64,000 nucleotides of DNA from assembly GCA_037951105.1 (NCBI GenBank), contig JBAMJV010009745.1, forward strand, positions 1 through 64,000, given 5' to 3'. Shown piece after piece: positions 21,623-32,596 of the stretch. The notes beneath the pieces are model-generated. The model searched no databases. It saw nothing but the letters and a program-made list of their open reading frames with translations, and had not been told where the DNA came from. Every line of letters begins with the position of its first letter. The first letter of the stretch is position 1. Position numbers and translations under genes: made by a program. The stretch is from Echinarachnius parma. Taxonomy: Eukaryota > Echinodermata > Echinoidea > Clypeasteroida > Echinarachniidae.

Positions 21623-22848
21623 CAACCCTCGAAATTAACTTTTTTTGCTGGTGGCCCGGTCGGGCCAGTAAAATTAGTATTTTTCCAATTTTGGTGGCCC
21701 GAAACCAAAATCTACTGGCCCGAAAAAAATAAGGAAAAACAAAAGTAAAATTAAAACAATAACCATATTCATAGTTTCAGGGTACTGGGCAATGTTTAGC
21801 CTCATTTGTTATTCCAATGCTCGAAATTATCTTTTTTCTGGTGGCCCGAAAATAAAATTTACAAACAAAGAAAAACAATGGTCATGACTACTTGGTCATT
21901 AATTGGTAAATTATGGAAGTTATGTGTTAAAATTACCACCATCATTAAAGAAATCCATCACTGAATAAACAAAACAAAACCTAGAATCGAGCAGTTTCAT
22001 CTAAGAGTCATCAACTGATGAAACTAAGCTCTTTTCCATGTACGATTTTGTTATTTTATGGTCCATAAAATCTCCAACACAAAAAAACACACATGGGACT
22101 GAGCATAGCTAAAATAACTTTTCAAATCGGGAAATGAAATCACTTAAATCTTTGTTATTTTACAAGCTAAAATAATTCCAAGTAGTCACAAGTCTCTACC
22201 TTGTAAAAATGATTCCTTCTAATACCTTCAAAAATATGAATAATGATCCGAAAGATGAAATTATTCCCCTTTATTGACGGTATCGCGGACGGTATCGCAA
22301 AGCAATATGAATGAATGTGAAAAGTTAGACATGTGTTTTGATAGGTCTTAGTATGCACACATACTCCCTCTGTGGATTGGTTGTTCTATGTTTATATTCT
22401 ACATGTTGCAAAGGCTTCCAGGGGGTGTGTGGGAAATTAAGAAAACAGCATAAGCATGCTTTTACTTTTAGTCATTACACACCTCTGGAAGTTGTTTAAT
22501 TTTACCATGATTTATCACGCAAGAAGTAGATAATTCAAGGGAGAGTGTTCATATGAGGAAATAGCACATATTTGTAGGCATAAATAAGGATTAATTCAAC
22601 TAGCGCAAGTGCGCTTGCGACTTTTTATGTCCGTCCTTTTCATTTCTTGCAAATATTTAAATCACAATTAAAGTGTTTTTAAGAGGTGTCAAACTTGAGA
22701 TTCATATTCCTTGATGTTGTCTTCTTATGGTTTAAACATTTGGTGGCCCGATCGGGCCACCAAACTTTGGCATTTTCATGTTTTTACTGGCCCGACCGCA
22801 ACTTTTACTGGCCCCGGGCCATCGGGCCTACGCCAATTTCGAGCGTTG
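21623..22848. mobile_element. GCTCGA-type element with GGCCCG motifs, 7-bp duplication
   Basis: Flanked by TGTAACA at 21616-21622 and 22849-22855. Ends CAACCCTCGAAATTAAC and GCCAATTTCGAGCGTTG form a 14-bp inverted repeat. The quasi-palindrome GTGGCCCGATCGGGCCAC and variants recur close to both ends; the central 900 bp lacks it. Internally deleted relatives: 31386-31607, about 49298-49540 and 52587-52915. Confidence 0.8.
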
Positions 22849-22856
22849 TGTAACAC

Positions 22857-23277
22857 TTTCTGCCAAGTTTCAGAGATGTTTAAATCATGGACCCTACTAC
22901 AGGGGTCAGGGGTGATGCACATGTTTATTACCTGTGACATCTTCCTTCAAAAGTTATTTTGAGGGAATTCAATTTTCTTGGTTTTTATCAACACAGTCCT
23001 TAGTGGTTTTAGGTAAAATAATACCTTGTTGCTGATTTGATATATTTATTACTTTTAACACACACAGCCAGACACATTCTAAAGAATAGCTATCCTAAAG
23101 AATATTAATTGGAAATTAAACATATTGAGTGAATTCAAGTTTAAAATAAATGTCTATATGTCATTGTGTAATTATGATTATGATTATGATTATGATCACA
23201 AATCATTTTAACTGAACAATTACTATTTATTAAACAATTAATAATAATTATTAATAAATCATTATTACCCTTTCCAG
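22857..23277. other. Intron 1 end; no recognised feature
   Basis: A short ATTATG run at 23170-23195 precedes the polypyrimidine acceptor of the EGF exon. Confidence 0.5.
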
Positions 23278-23412
23278 CTGTGTGCAAGGGCGGGGCATGT
23301 TCATCAGGGGGCTCCTGTACTGCTCCCAACAGGTGTACAAGATGTCAGAGGTCACAGCAGGGTTACAGTTGCCAGAATGGACTGCCCAGTGTGTCAGGCG
23401 TCAATTACAGAG
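23278..23412 (+). CDS. Exon: first EGF-like module
   Basis: The acceptor is CCCTTTCCAG and the donor AGAG|GTGAGA. It is 135 nt, phase 1 at both ends. The peptide begins PVCKGGAC and holds six cysteines spaced C-4-C-5-C-5-C-2-C-8-C, the last in QQGYSC. This is the six-cysteine EGF pattern, although C4 and C5 are two residues apart rather than one. It lacks the D-x-D/N-E start of calcium-binding EGFs, as does the first EGF of fibrillins. About 13 residues (ending SGVNYR) follow the last cysteine, a linker into the next, Gln-rich exon. Two decayed copies of its 3' end and donor lie in the following intron. Confidence 0.75.
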
Positions 23413-23539
23413 GTGAGAGGTCATTTCAGGTCATTGACATTGTACATTACTGTAATTACAGCAATGTAGAGGGGCTGTGAAATATATAAAATGTTGGTGT
23501 GAAGTACATGTTTAATGTTATTTTGTTCGCTCAAATTGC

Positions 23540-23795
23540 ATCAGTCGTCAAAACAGATTGCCAATGAATAACCCAAGTTGTCAGGGGTCAACTATAGAGG
23601 TACATGTAAGAGGTCATTTGAGGTTATTTAAAATATGGAGTCTGTGAAATAGAACAGTTTGGTGTAAATTATGCTAAATGTACAAAAACATTTTTTTTTT
23701 TAGAAATGAGTCAATTATCACAACAGGATTGTCAGTGTACATGTATGACCCAGTGTGTCTGGGGTCAACTATTGAGGATATTTGAGGTCATACTC
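23540..23795 (+). pseudogene. Two decayed copies of the 3' end of the first EGF exon
   Basis: The parental end and flank (CCAGTGTGTCAGGCGTCAAT, then TACAGAGGTGAGAGGTCATT) recur at about 23573-23625 (AGTTGTCAGGGGTCAACTAT) and 23748-23790 (CCAGTGTGTCTGGGGTCAAC). Each contains an in-frame stop (TAA before Pro; TAT TGA) and has lost the GTGAG donor. The duplication unit is about 180 bases and includes intron sequence. Confidence 0.7.
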
Positions 23796-23995
23796 TATGG
23801 GTTGGTATGCATTCTGATACCGTAAACGTTCACTTTTAAGCTCATATGGGATATAGAGCGCAAGCAAGCGACCACAATTGGATCAAGTATAATAGTAGTG
23901 CATAATTTCAATTTACACATTCAAAATATATGTTCAAGTAAAACATATTGTTATAAAATAATGATTGAAACTTAGCAAAGAAAATGGGGCTTTCC

Positions 23996-24079
23996 TGGGA
24001 TTCGAACCTGACAAAGTCCAGAGACCAGGCTCTGGATTGCTAGACCTGTGCTCTTACCGACTGAGCTAGAAAGCTCCTG
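23996..24079 (-). repeat. tRNA-like sequence (pol III box A and B), probably degenerate
   Basis: On the minus strand, TAGCTCAGTCGGTAAGAGC (box A/D arm) and GGTTCGAATCC (box B/T loop) are well kept, and acceptor halves GAGCTTT and AAAGCCC pair with one mismatch. The anticodon and T stems pair poorly, and there is an extra stem CCAGAG/CTCTGG. A tRNA pseudogene or SINE head is more likely than a working tRNA. Confidence 0.6.
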
Positions 24080-24113
24080 TGGTGGTTTGTTCGTCCCTGA
24101 AACTTACATTGAT

Positions 24114-24509
24114 TTAAAGGGACTTAGTAACATTGTCCAAATCCTCAAAATAAAATTGTAATTCTAGCGGTTCCTTTATACCTTGTTGTATTCGTATTAA
24201 CAATAAAATCATGGGACAGCTTTCGGTTTTTCAAATTTCCCTTTCATTACAAAGATATGTATGATTGAAGTATTGAGATAAGAAAATCTCCGGGCGAGAT
24301 TTTCATCCCTGTACAAAGTGAATGCAGTGAGTTGGTGAATATCACCCAATATCACTTTGCATTTTCGCTCATTACTTGGCCATACATTGTCCATTTGACC
24401 TGAAATTTTCACACAATACCCTGAGGACATATGAGATAACAACAGTATACATTGCATCAACCATTCATCAGTTTTTGCACATCTCAACAAAGTTACTAGA
24501 TCCCTTTAA
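24114..24509 (+). mobile_element. Family A MITE (TTAA), full copy
   Basis: 396 bp from TTAAAGGGACTTAGTAAC to GTTACTAGATCCCTTTAA. It is nearly identical, in inverse orientation, to 61480-61875 (three differences by eye). The minus-strand 93-codon open frame is shared with that copy but has no domain. Confidence 0.9.
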
Positions 24510-26050
24510 GCAATGGAAACAAAATGGTCTAGGACCATAAACATACCTACTTATGCGTAGTTCATGTTGTTTACATTTAGTACATTTTGTATTTTGCCAT
24601 GGCAGAGTTGACCGCTTGCCAGCTAGTATTTACAAGCAACGTCAAGCAAATAAAGTTCTACTTGTATCTGCCGTGTATGCAAACCTTTTGAATTGGGGAA
24701 TTACTTTCTAGCCAAATTTAGCTGTTTCTTGATAGAGTAATATCAATAAATTTCCTCTTTGGCCAAGACATGTTGTTTTTACTAAAGTAATTTGACCCAG
24801 GATGTTTTGCCAACATTGTGATGGTCTGATTTGGTTGATAAAATACTGATGTAATAGCCCTGTCACATCTATTATATCAAGTGGTATTTTGACAAGAAGT
24901 TTTCATGGCAGTCAACATTTTGTCATAAGGCATGTCCACTGTCTTCTGTGGAAAATCAATGTCTCATCAATCACAAACTAGATGTTAACATAAAACTTTG
25001 TTCCCTAGACAGCCTAATTTCTTTGAAAGGCATATTTTTCCTGGAGATATTTCCCAATAAAAAAAAATAAATGTTTTGTGGCAGTTTTGTTTCTTGGAAA
25101 CAATAATACGTGTAGTCCCGAAATTGGCATATTTAGTTTCATTCTACCCACTATACACTATGCACTATGCACATGATCAGCAATTTTTCATATTTCACAG
25201 AATTACCACATCTCCCCAACTCTATAAACCCTCTGACTAACAAATAGATGTAATCACTGTTGTTACCATCCATTGGAATTCATGTCATGGTGCTGAAAGG
25301 TTTAAGTCCATAGTAAATTTGACCTTTCATAGGTTTGCACCTGCCTAATCCAGCCCTGTAACTGAGCAAAAAGATAAGTCTGTGAGAGCTGAACGTCACA
25401 AGCTCAAAATCATGACTTTGCGCTAAAAAGTTAGCTGCAAAGGTGGAATTGTAACTGTCTAGAAATAGATAGATGGTATTTGAATGTTACTTCTTTGAGC
25501 TCTCTTTTCCTCCTTTGGATGTATGCCTTCCTATTGTACAAGCTCTCATTTCCTTTTTGTAGTCCGATTCAATCCGATTTCCCCTCCAAATAGTACACAT
25601 ACGTGTTTATAAAATGGGTAGAAGAATCCCTGCATTCTGATTGGTCAATTAGCGTGTACAAGTTTTTTACTGATGCATAAATAAAAAAATAAAAAAAATA
25701 AAATACAATAAAATAAAATAAAATAAACTACAATTTATGTCATTTAAAAAAAAAAAAAAATATTTTAATTTTGTTTATATTAAACAAAAGAATAAATAAA
25801 TTTGTTTATATCATAAAAAAAAAAATGATATAAAAAAATCATTTAAATAAAAAAAAAAAAAAATTTATATAAAAAAATCATTGACATTTTTTTTTTTAAA
25901 TGTGAAAATCAAATTTGTCCCCAATCATGCGTCGGTAAATTAGCCATGGGTCGGTACTTTTGCAGCCATGGGTCAGTACTTTTGAAGCCATGGGTCAGTA
26001 AATTTAGCCAATTTAACCATTACTGGGAAAAAGTCTGATTTTCACATTTT
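24510..26050. other. Intron 2; AT-rich unassigned sequence
   Basis: Contains A/T homopolymer-rich DNA at 25675-25905 and three short repeats of GCCATGGGTCGGTACTTTTG at 25945-26000. No exon recognised. Confidence 0.5.
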
Positions 26051-26054
26051 TTTG

Positions 26055-26235
26055 CGCCCATTTTATAAAACAAATGCTGCACAGGCATATTTCGTGGATC
26101 GGAAAGAATTGTATGCACTCTTTTAACTTTGGAAATGGTCTAAAACCCACTCGCAAACCATTCCAAAGTTAAACTTGTGCATCCAATTCTTACCGATCCA
26201 CTCATGCCTGTGCACCATTTGTATAATGTTTGTTG
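26055..26235. repeat. Long hairpin repeat
   Basis: Arms of about 70 bases: left TGCACAGGCATATTTCGTGG through TTTAACTTTGGAAATGGT, right ACCATTCCAAAGTTAAA through ATGCCTGTGCACCA. A MITE is likely. Confidence 0.75.
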
Positions 26236-26635
26236 ATTTTTTTTACGTCGCTCAGACTCAGTCATGTGCAGATGAAGACGAGGTATTTTGACAAACAGAT
26301 AACCATGGTATTATGTTTTATGTATTATGTATTATATTATAATTGCCTAAAGGTCACTTTTACTGGGCCAGAACCAGTTGGCAAGTGCTAATTTCTGGCT
26401 GCACCTGTAACAGGACATCGGTGTAATGTTGTCTTTCCTGGCGGGTAAGTTTATAGAGCGCTAATCTGGTAACGTCCTGATAACATCCTGCTAAAACATT
26501 GAGACAGCTTTAATATGGCTACCTCTTATCTCTCTTTATCTGGTCTCAAAAGAAACAATTAAGATAAGAACTTGAGTTCTACACCATCAAATAGATATGG
26601 ACGTCTATTTAATTTTAATTCAACCAGACCTAAAC

Positions 26636-27127
26636 TTAAAGGTAAAGGCCAGTTTTGGAAACGCCCCCCTCTCAAAAAAATGAAATGGAAGCTCTTATTA
26701 CCAATAATGTGAAAGAATATAATTGTACTAATATAGGATTATCCAAATTTGGCCAAGAAACGGCCTACTAATTGATATATTTGGTAAATTATCATATCTA
26801 TCCCACCCGGGATAGATATCGCCAACGCGGAATCGCTCATACGCTACGTGTATTACGACCACGAGGTGTACACGAGGTGTCGCGCTATACGGGCTTGTCC
26901 CTAGCTTGTCGATATCTCCCCCAGCGCTAGCGGCGCTGACAGGTCTGAACGGGCGGTGGATTTATGGATTTCACAGGCGGATATTGGATTTCTTCCGATA
27001 TTTCTGTATTTAACAATGCTTAGGTTCGGATTTTACCACACAAGCCCTATTTCAATACATATTCAACAATATTGATCAATATAGATGTATTCGGCTATAC
27101 TTTCCCGAAACTGGACTTGGGCTTTAA
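26636..27127. mobile_element. Family Z element (TTAA) with CpG-rich core
   Basis: Starts TTAAAGGTAAAGGCCAGTTT and ends AAACTGGACTTGGGCTTTAA, an imperfect inverted repeat of about 26 bp bounded by TTAA. Its centre (26800-26960) is CpG-rich, unlike its surroundings. Confidence 0.7.
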
Positions 27128-27203
27128 GCTAAGCTAAGATTTACTAAGATGTCACAGAGGTTCTGGTTATCAACCAGGGCCCATATTCATAAAAGCCTGA
27201 TAG

Positions 27204-27417
27204 TTAAAGGGATAGTTGAGTATTGCTAAAGACAGTACAGTTTTGGTCAAACAGAATTTCTAATACACCTGAGCCTGAGGCAGTGCAAACCCTGGGGTGC
27301 ACACAGTGATACAAGGGTGAAATATATAGCCATGTTTGGTGTGAATGAAAAATTGAAAATCCATCATTTGTTTCCCCATGTAGCGCCCTCTATACCAAAA
27401 CTCAACTATCCCTTTAA
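27204..27417. mobile_element. Family K MITE (TTAA), short copy
   Basis: TTAAAGGGATAGTTGAGTA to CAAAACTCAACTATCCCTTTAA, with TTTTGGTCAAACAG inside. Longer relatives at 31774-32154 and 36599-37147. Confidence 0.8.
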
Positions 27418-27784
27418 GTACAATGCTTAGTCCATTACAGATCATACAGTTCAATGAGCAACAAATAGTTTTCATGGTTCCCAACTTGCTTCATTGTCTA
27501 TTATACATGATTTCCTTGAAAACCTTTTTTAAAAGTTGATATGAATATTACTGTATCATGTACTGTATGTAGAGTGTATTCTGTAGTAACCCTGAACGGA
27601 ACTGTCAGATTCAATTTCAAGGATAGCAGCTTCAGCCAGTGAGTAATTCTTTCCGAGTTCTGGAATACAGTGTATGGTGCTGGATTACAATACTACAAGG
27701 TGGGTTCACACCCAGGGTATTGTCAGATTTCTGACATATAGGATTCATGGTTCATACCTAAATTAAAAAAAAGTCTTTAACTCT

Positions 27785-28169
27785 TTAAAGGGACTTAGTA
27801 ACATTGTCCAAATCCTCAAAATACAATTGTAATTCTAGCGGTTCCCTCATACCTTGTTGTATTCGTATTACAATAAAATCATGGGACAGGTTTCGTTTTT
27901 TCAAATTTCCCTTTCGTTAAAAAGATATTTACGATTGAAGTGTTCAGATGTTAAATAATCCAACAGATCGCGAAAACCGTGTACAAAGTGAGTGCAATGA
28001 GTTTGTGAATATCACTTTGCATTTTTGCTCATTACTCGGCCGTATAACGCCCATTTGACTTGAAATTTTCACACAATACCCTGTGGACATATCAGATAAC
28101 AACAATATACATTATATCAACCATTCATCACTTTTTGCACATGTTAACAAAGTTACTAGATCCCTTTAA
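27785..28169 (+). mobile_element. Family A MITE (TTAA), full copy
   Basis: TTAAAGGGACTTAGTAAC to GTTACTAGATCCCTTTAA, 385 bp. The inside has TTAAATAATCCAACAGATCG in place of the GGGCGAG hairpin seen in the copies at 24114, 34838 and 61480, so it is another subfamily. Confidence 0.9.
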
Positions 28170-28379
28170 AGGAATAGAGCAGACTCTTTAGGCATCCCCT
28201 GAGACTTGTGCTAGAAACTGACTCTAAATATAAAGTCTGATCCTAGACCTACGATAGGCAGGATTTCATGGCTCACTTGTCATCACTGATGACAAAGATA
28301 CAAAAGACAAAAATAAAGTTTGATTGAAATCTTACCCATTTATATGTGTGAAACCGTTCCATGTGGATGGGTTGAACTG

Positions 28380-29171
28380 TTATTCAGAAGGAAGCCAATT
28401 CTTCTCCAAACTTCTCCTCAGAGGGAAAACTTCATGGAATGATAATTCCAATCTCACTATCTTTGCCATGTGTGAAACCGCCCAGTGAGTGTGAAAGTGT
28501 TCAGCTTTACAGAGGAAAGTCCCTAGGACTTGCGTTGGAGACAGACTGTAAATACAAGACATAGGACAGGGCTCGACACTAAGACTTGCCCGCTTGCCCG
28601 GGGCAAGTAAAAATTGATGTCGGGCAAGTAAAATTTCATAAAAGGTCTTAGTTTGCTTGCCCGATCGGGCAACTTAAATTTGTCTTCAATTGCGATAGTA
28701 GAGTGTAATTCCATACATGTAAATCTCATCTAGAAGTATGTGGGCAGGTACATTTTCTGTTTGGGCAAGTAAAATTTGAACATTTATGATTTTACTTGCC
28801 CTAACGGGCTAGTAGAGAAAAAGGTTAGTGTGGAGGCTTGCATAGGACAAATTTCATGGTTCCAATCTCACTAGCTTTGCAAGTTTTGCCACGTGTGAAA
28901 CCACCCAGTGCGTGAGGGGGAAGTGTTCTGCTTGACGGAGGAAAGTCCATAGGGAATGGTCTTGGAGACAGACTGTAAATAAGCCTGATCCTAGGACAAA
29001 CTTCATGAAGTGATAATTCCAATCTCACCAAGGAGGTACTAGTCTTGTATACCTCCTTGATCTCACTAGCTGTGAAAGTTTTGCCACCGTGTGAAACCAT
29101 CCAGTGCGTGAGGGGGAAGTGTTCTGCTTGACGGAGGAAAGTCCATAGGGAACGGTCCTGGAGACAGACTG
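28380..29171 (+). repeat. Tandem ~196-bp repeat, three copies, one interrupted
   Basis: GTGTGAAACC recurs at 28469, 28894 and 29090; GACAGACTGTAAAT at 28541, 28969 and 29164. The first unit is broken by the element 28567-28840. Confidence 0.8.
28567..28840. mobile_element. GCTCGA-type element with CCCG/CGGG motifs, 7-bp duplication
   Basis: Flanked by CATAGGA at 28560-28566 and 28841-28847, inside a tandem repeat unit. Ends CAGGGCTCGACACTAA and TTAGTGTGGAGGCTTG are an inverted repeat matching at 13 of 16. Inside, GCCCG..CGGGCAAGTAAAA units recur. Relatives at 35604-35700, 55773-56019 and 57745-58010. Confidence 0.8.
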
Positions 29172-30029
29172 TAAATAAGCCTGATCCTAGGACAAATGGG
29201 ATGTATGGCTCATGCGATGGGTCACCAAATGTTTACATTATAAATGGCAAACCAGACCTTCCTGCCCTTGTTTTGATGTGTTTTTGAGGTCTTAGTATTT
29301 CATTCACATATCTATTTCGGAGATATTGATCTACATTTGTCCTACAAGTCATTGATCCTCATGATTTAAGCACCACCCACTCAAGTTCTTGCCAGTTTGC
29401 AATACAGTGAAACCTTGGTGTGAACAAGGACATTTTGATCCATAAACAATAAAATATTGTTTTTGTTCTGCCAAAATGTAAGAATACATTAAAGATGTCT
29501 TTCCTTCCTTTGAAGGTGTCAAAGATCTTTTGGTAAATAGTAGTTTCCTTTGACATTCGCTGTAATTGATACGTGAGGATATTTTTGTTTGCCTCCACAT
29601 GTGGAAATTACTCAGACAAAGGATGTTTGGGTAAGTGTAAATCTAATTCTAAACCAAATTTATATTTATATCAAACCACATCAAACCACATTTTGTTACA
29701 CATGTTTTATATAACTCTTTGGGTATTTACTAAGGGTTATGGTTAGGGTTAGGGTGTTCAGGACGGATTGATTGTGGTAAAACATGTATTCTCCATAGAC
29801 CCAAGCCGGAATATGTTCGGGACCAGTCCTAAACGGGTTAAACCACAAGGCCCTATTTGGTGGTACTCGCCCCCCCCCAAAAAAAACATTTTCAATGAAG
29901 TGCTAGTCAGAAGCTGTAAAAACCTACCACAAACCGAAGGATAAGAAAAACAACTTGTGCCAAAGTGTGAGGAATCAATTAATGCACAACTTAGGTCTTT
30001 CTTATCAGTTAACCTGTTCCTTTCAAGCA
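29172..30029. other. Intron 2; small repeat fragments
   Basis: 29756-29840 is a quasi-palindromic repeat (ATTCTCCATAGACCC, GGACCAGTCCTAAACGGGTT) also seen at 47385-47478. Otherwise nothing recognised. Confidence 0.5.
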
Positions 30030-30039
30030 TGGTGGCTTA

Positions 30040-30345
30040 GCATGGTGGCTTAGCGGTTAGAGTGTCCGCCTCATGCACGGGAGGTCCCGGGCTCGAACCC
30101 AGACCGGGTCATACCATTACCAAAGACTTTAAAAATGGTACCTTCTGCTTTCTAGCCAGGCACTCGGCATTTATAGAATGGAGAAGGGAAAGCTAATCAC
30201 ACGAGTTACCAGAGGACTGGCCCCCTTCTGTAGCTATCGCTACATTTAGTAGACGTGTGGCCTAGGGCTAATGCATTGGAGATAGCTAGGTGCCGCCTTA
30301 TGTGCCAACATTGGCACGGGAAGGACATTAACTTTAACTTTTCAA
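30040..30345 (+). mobile_element. tRNA-derived SINE
   Basis: The head reads TGGCTTAGCGGTTAGAGTG (box A-like) and CGGGCTCGAACCC (box B), with a CAT anticodon-like loop between. A tRNA-unrelated body follows, ending in ATTAACTTTAACTTTT. The layout is that of a tRNA-derived SINE; only one copy is seen here, so the 3' boundary is approximate. Confidence 0.75.
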
Positions 30346-30497
30346 GATTCTAAAGTCTTCATAGACTTTGTACATAGCCCACCTGGTTCCTGAAGGCAAG
30401 GGGTTCCTGTAAGCAAGGGGTGAAGTTCAAACACATAGCATTATACGGGAACTGATTTATTTCTGGTTTAGATTACAGTTTGGTAAAGGCAGTTGCA

Positions 30498-30870
30498 CGG
30501 TCAAACCTGTCCTCAGAATGCAGGTCACCGTCACGTCTCAATTGATTTTTGACTGCACCTGCCCTCCTGCTGGTAAAAGGGGTGCCTTTAATTAGCTAAC
30601 GGTTCTAGGCTTTAAAGGGATAGTGAGGCCATACTTTCACTTATCTTGACTGCGGTATGACTCTCATCTATGTGAAATTTGTATGTATTTTTTTCCTTCA
30701 AAACAAAATTAATGGTAGAAATTAGCAGTTGGTTGGTCAAACCATAGACCAACCAGCTGGTTCTATGGTCAAACCTGTCTTCAGAATGCAGGTCAAAGTC
30801 ACATCTCAATTGATTTTGGACTGCACCTGCTGATGATAAAAAAGGGTACCTTTAATCAGCTAGCAGGTCC
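30498..30870 (+). repeat. Direct duplicate of ~100 bp around a TTAAAGGG segment
   Basis: GGTCAAACCTGTC, CAGAATGCAGGTCA, CTCAATTGATTTT and GACTGCACCTGC occur at 30498-30600 and again at 30770-30870. Between them lies a segment starting TTTAAAGGGATAGTGAGG that may be a truncated TTAA MITE. Confidence 0.65.
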
Positions 30871-31089
30871 AAGATCACAACTGGTGAGTGAGACTCAGTG
30901 CAGGTCCCAGTACTAGCACAGCTGCTGAGTTTGTTCAGGCCTAATCTACGTAGATTGTGGTGCAGCTAACGTGGCTAATGGGGCTCAAAAAATAGCAACA
31001 TGCATGCTGGCTGCATTGTGCTAGTAGCAAGAGTGCATTTCCCCTCCTAAAGCAGTGCGATATGTAGTGGATTTAGGGAAACATGCAGA

Positions 31090-31350
31090 TGCCAAAGTTT
31101 ACGGTAAGGGGTGAGGTATGAAAGCATTGAGAGAAAGAAAGAAGGGGTGGAGGGAGATAGGGAGAGGGAGGGGAGGGTTGGAGGGGCAGATGAGTAAGGG
31201 GTTGGGTATAAAAGCTTGAAGAGAAAGATAAAATGAGGATGAAAGAGAGGGAGGGGGAGGGGTACAGGGCTAAGAAGGGATAGTAGGGAGATGGGGGAAA
31301 TGGAGAGGAGTTGGTAGGAGGAAAATACAATATCCATGAGAAAGGAGGGA
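31090..31350 (+). repeat. Purine-rich (GA) tract
   Basis: About 260 bases of mostly A and G on the plus strand (GGGAGAGGGAGGGGAGG type). It explains the Pro/Ser/Leu-rich minus-strand open frames of 85 and 96 codons. Confidence 0.9.
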
Positions 31351-31385
31351 GAGAAATGAGATGTTTAGGTTGAACTAGAAATTAA

Positions 31386-31607
31386 CATTTTTGCCTTGTG
31401 GCCCAGTTGGGCAAGTAAAAACAAGATTGTTCAACTTTGAGTTGCCCGGAACCTAAATCTGGTGGCCCCATACAAAGAAAAACATTTACAATTTCTGTTA
31501 AATTTGGTTGCCTGAACGGGCCAGTAGAATTTAGGATCAATGAAATTTGGTGGCCCGGAGCTAATTTGTAGTGGCCCCGGGCCATCAGGCCTATGCTAAT
31601 TTCGGAG
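31386..31607. mobile_element. Deleted relative of the 21623 element
   Basis: Ends GAAATTAACATTTTT (left) and GCTAATTTCGG (right), with TGGCCCAGTTGGGC and GTGGCCCCGGGCCATC motifs between. Confidence 0.65.
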
Positions 31608-31773
31608 GGATAGGTAAGAAAGCGAGATGAACCTAGATGGGAGGGGGTTATACTGGTGTCAGATGGGAGGAAGGAAGGTATCCATCAATTCATTGTGAGA
31701 GGGGATGAAGAAGTGAAAGAGGAGATATAATTACGCAAAGAAAGAAGGATTATGTCTATAGATATGATATCTT

Positions 31774-32154
31774 TTAAAGGGATAGTTGAGTTTTGGTTTG
31801 TAGGGTGCTTCGAGAAATATTTTTTTGGTGAGGTAGTGAAAAACTATGTGCAACATTTGTAAGAGCACACAATTTTAAAGACTGAATAAACTTGGTTTGA
31901 TCAAAATCGGTTCAGAAACAGCTGAAATATCCAAAAGTATATATCTGATTGGAATAAATTTTGGGGACCAACTTTTATTCAATATGGTAAGAAATTTGTG
32001 TTTATGGCTGTGTTTTGAATGAAAAATTAACCGCGTTTGCCTTTAATGTGTTTTACTACCATTCTTGCAAACTTGAATCATAACTATTTGTTTTTAATGA
32101 TAAGGAATTTAGTTATTAAAATTCTGTTTGACCCGAACTGTCTGTACCCATTTA
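31774..32154 (+). mobile_element. Family K element, copy 2
   Basis: Starts TTAAAGGGATAGTTGAGTTT; the right end is diverged (TTTGACCCGAACTGT). The same body words (ATCTGATTGGAATAAATT, GGTTCAGAAACAGC) occur at 36599-37147. Confidence 0.7.
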
Positions 32155-32352
32155 GGTTTGGTTCCCAAAACACAATTGGGAAGGCAATAGAAGGAGTATC
32201 CAAGAGTAAAATCAGTTGGGCATATTGCACTCTTTGGGCAAATTTGTACATGTATACAGTGGAATGGAGGATGAGAGGCACGCTGGGACACATTGGAATG
32301 AATTGTGAATGTCAAGAAATGTATGCTCTCAAAATAAAATGCTTCCCTGTCA

Positions 32353-32377
32353 TTTCCCCCCCCCCCCCCCCCCCCCC
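32353..32377 (+). repeat. Poly-C tract
   Basis: About 22 consecutive C. Similar C or G runs lie near 4350, 6301, 18128, 37886, 37940, 38950, 43281, 43555, 43778, 48213 and 62370. Confidence 0.9.
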
Positions 32378-32596
32378 GGAGAAAGGTTAGAAAAAAATTG
32401 ATACCCCCAGACACACTGAATCATCCAGTAAAACTGTTGTCATATTTGTCTGAACACATGTGTCCCTATTGCTGAACTTTGTATGCCGAGGAACATAAAT
32501 GTCACCATACTTAGATGAGTCAAGATAATGCCTCATAAAGAGTGGAACATTTGACCACAATGCTACAAACTGCTGCTAGACTAGAACTAAATAGGC

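Noticed and set aside
23996..24079. A functional tRNA gene on the minus strand
   Set aside because: Anticodon and T stems pair poorly, so it was listed as tRNA-like instead.
24209..24490. 93-codon frame identical to one at 61499-61780
   Set aside because: Both lie in near-identical MITE copies; identity reflects recent copying, not protein selection.
27570..27642. Possible exon AGTGTATTCTG to TTCAGCCA followed by GTGAGTAA
   Set aside because: One frame is open and a donor-like site follows, but there are no cysteines, no domain and no strong acceptor.
31047..31337. Pro/Ser/Leu-rich minus-strand frames of 85 and 96 codons
   Set aside because: Translation of a GA tract.
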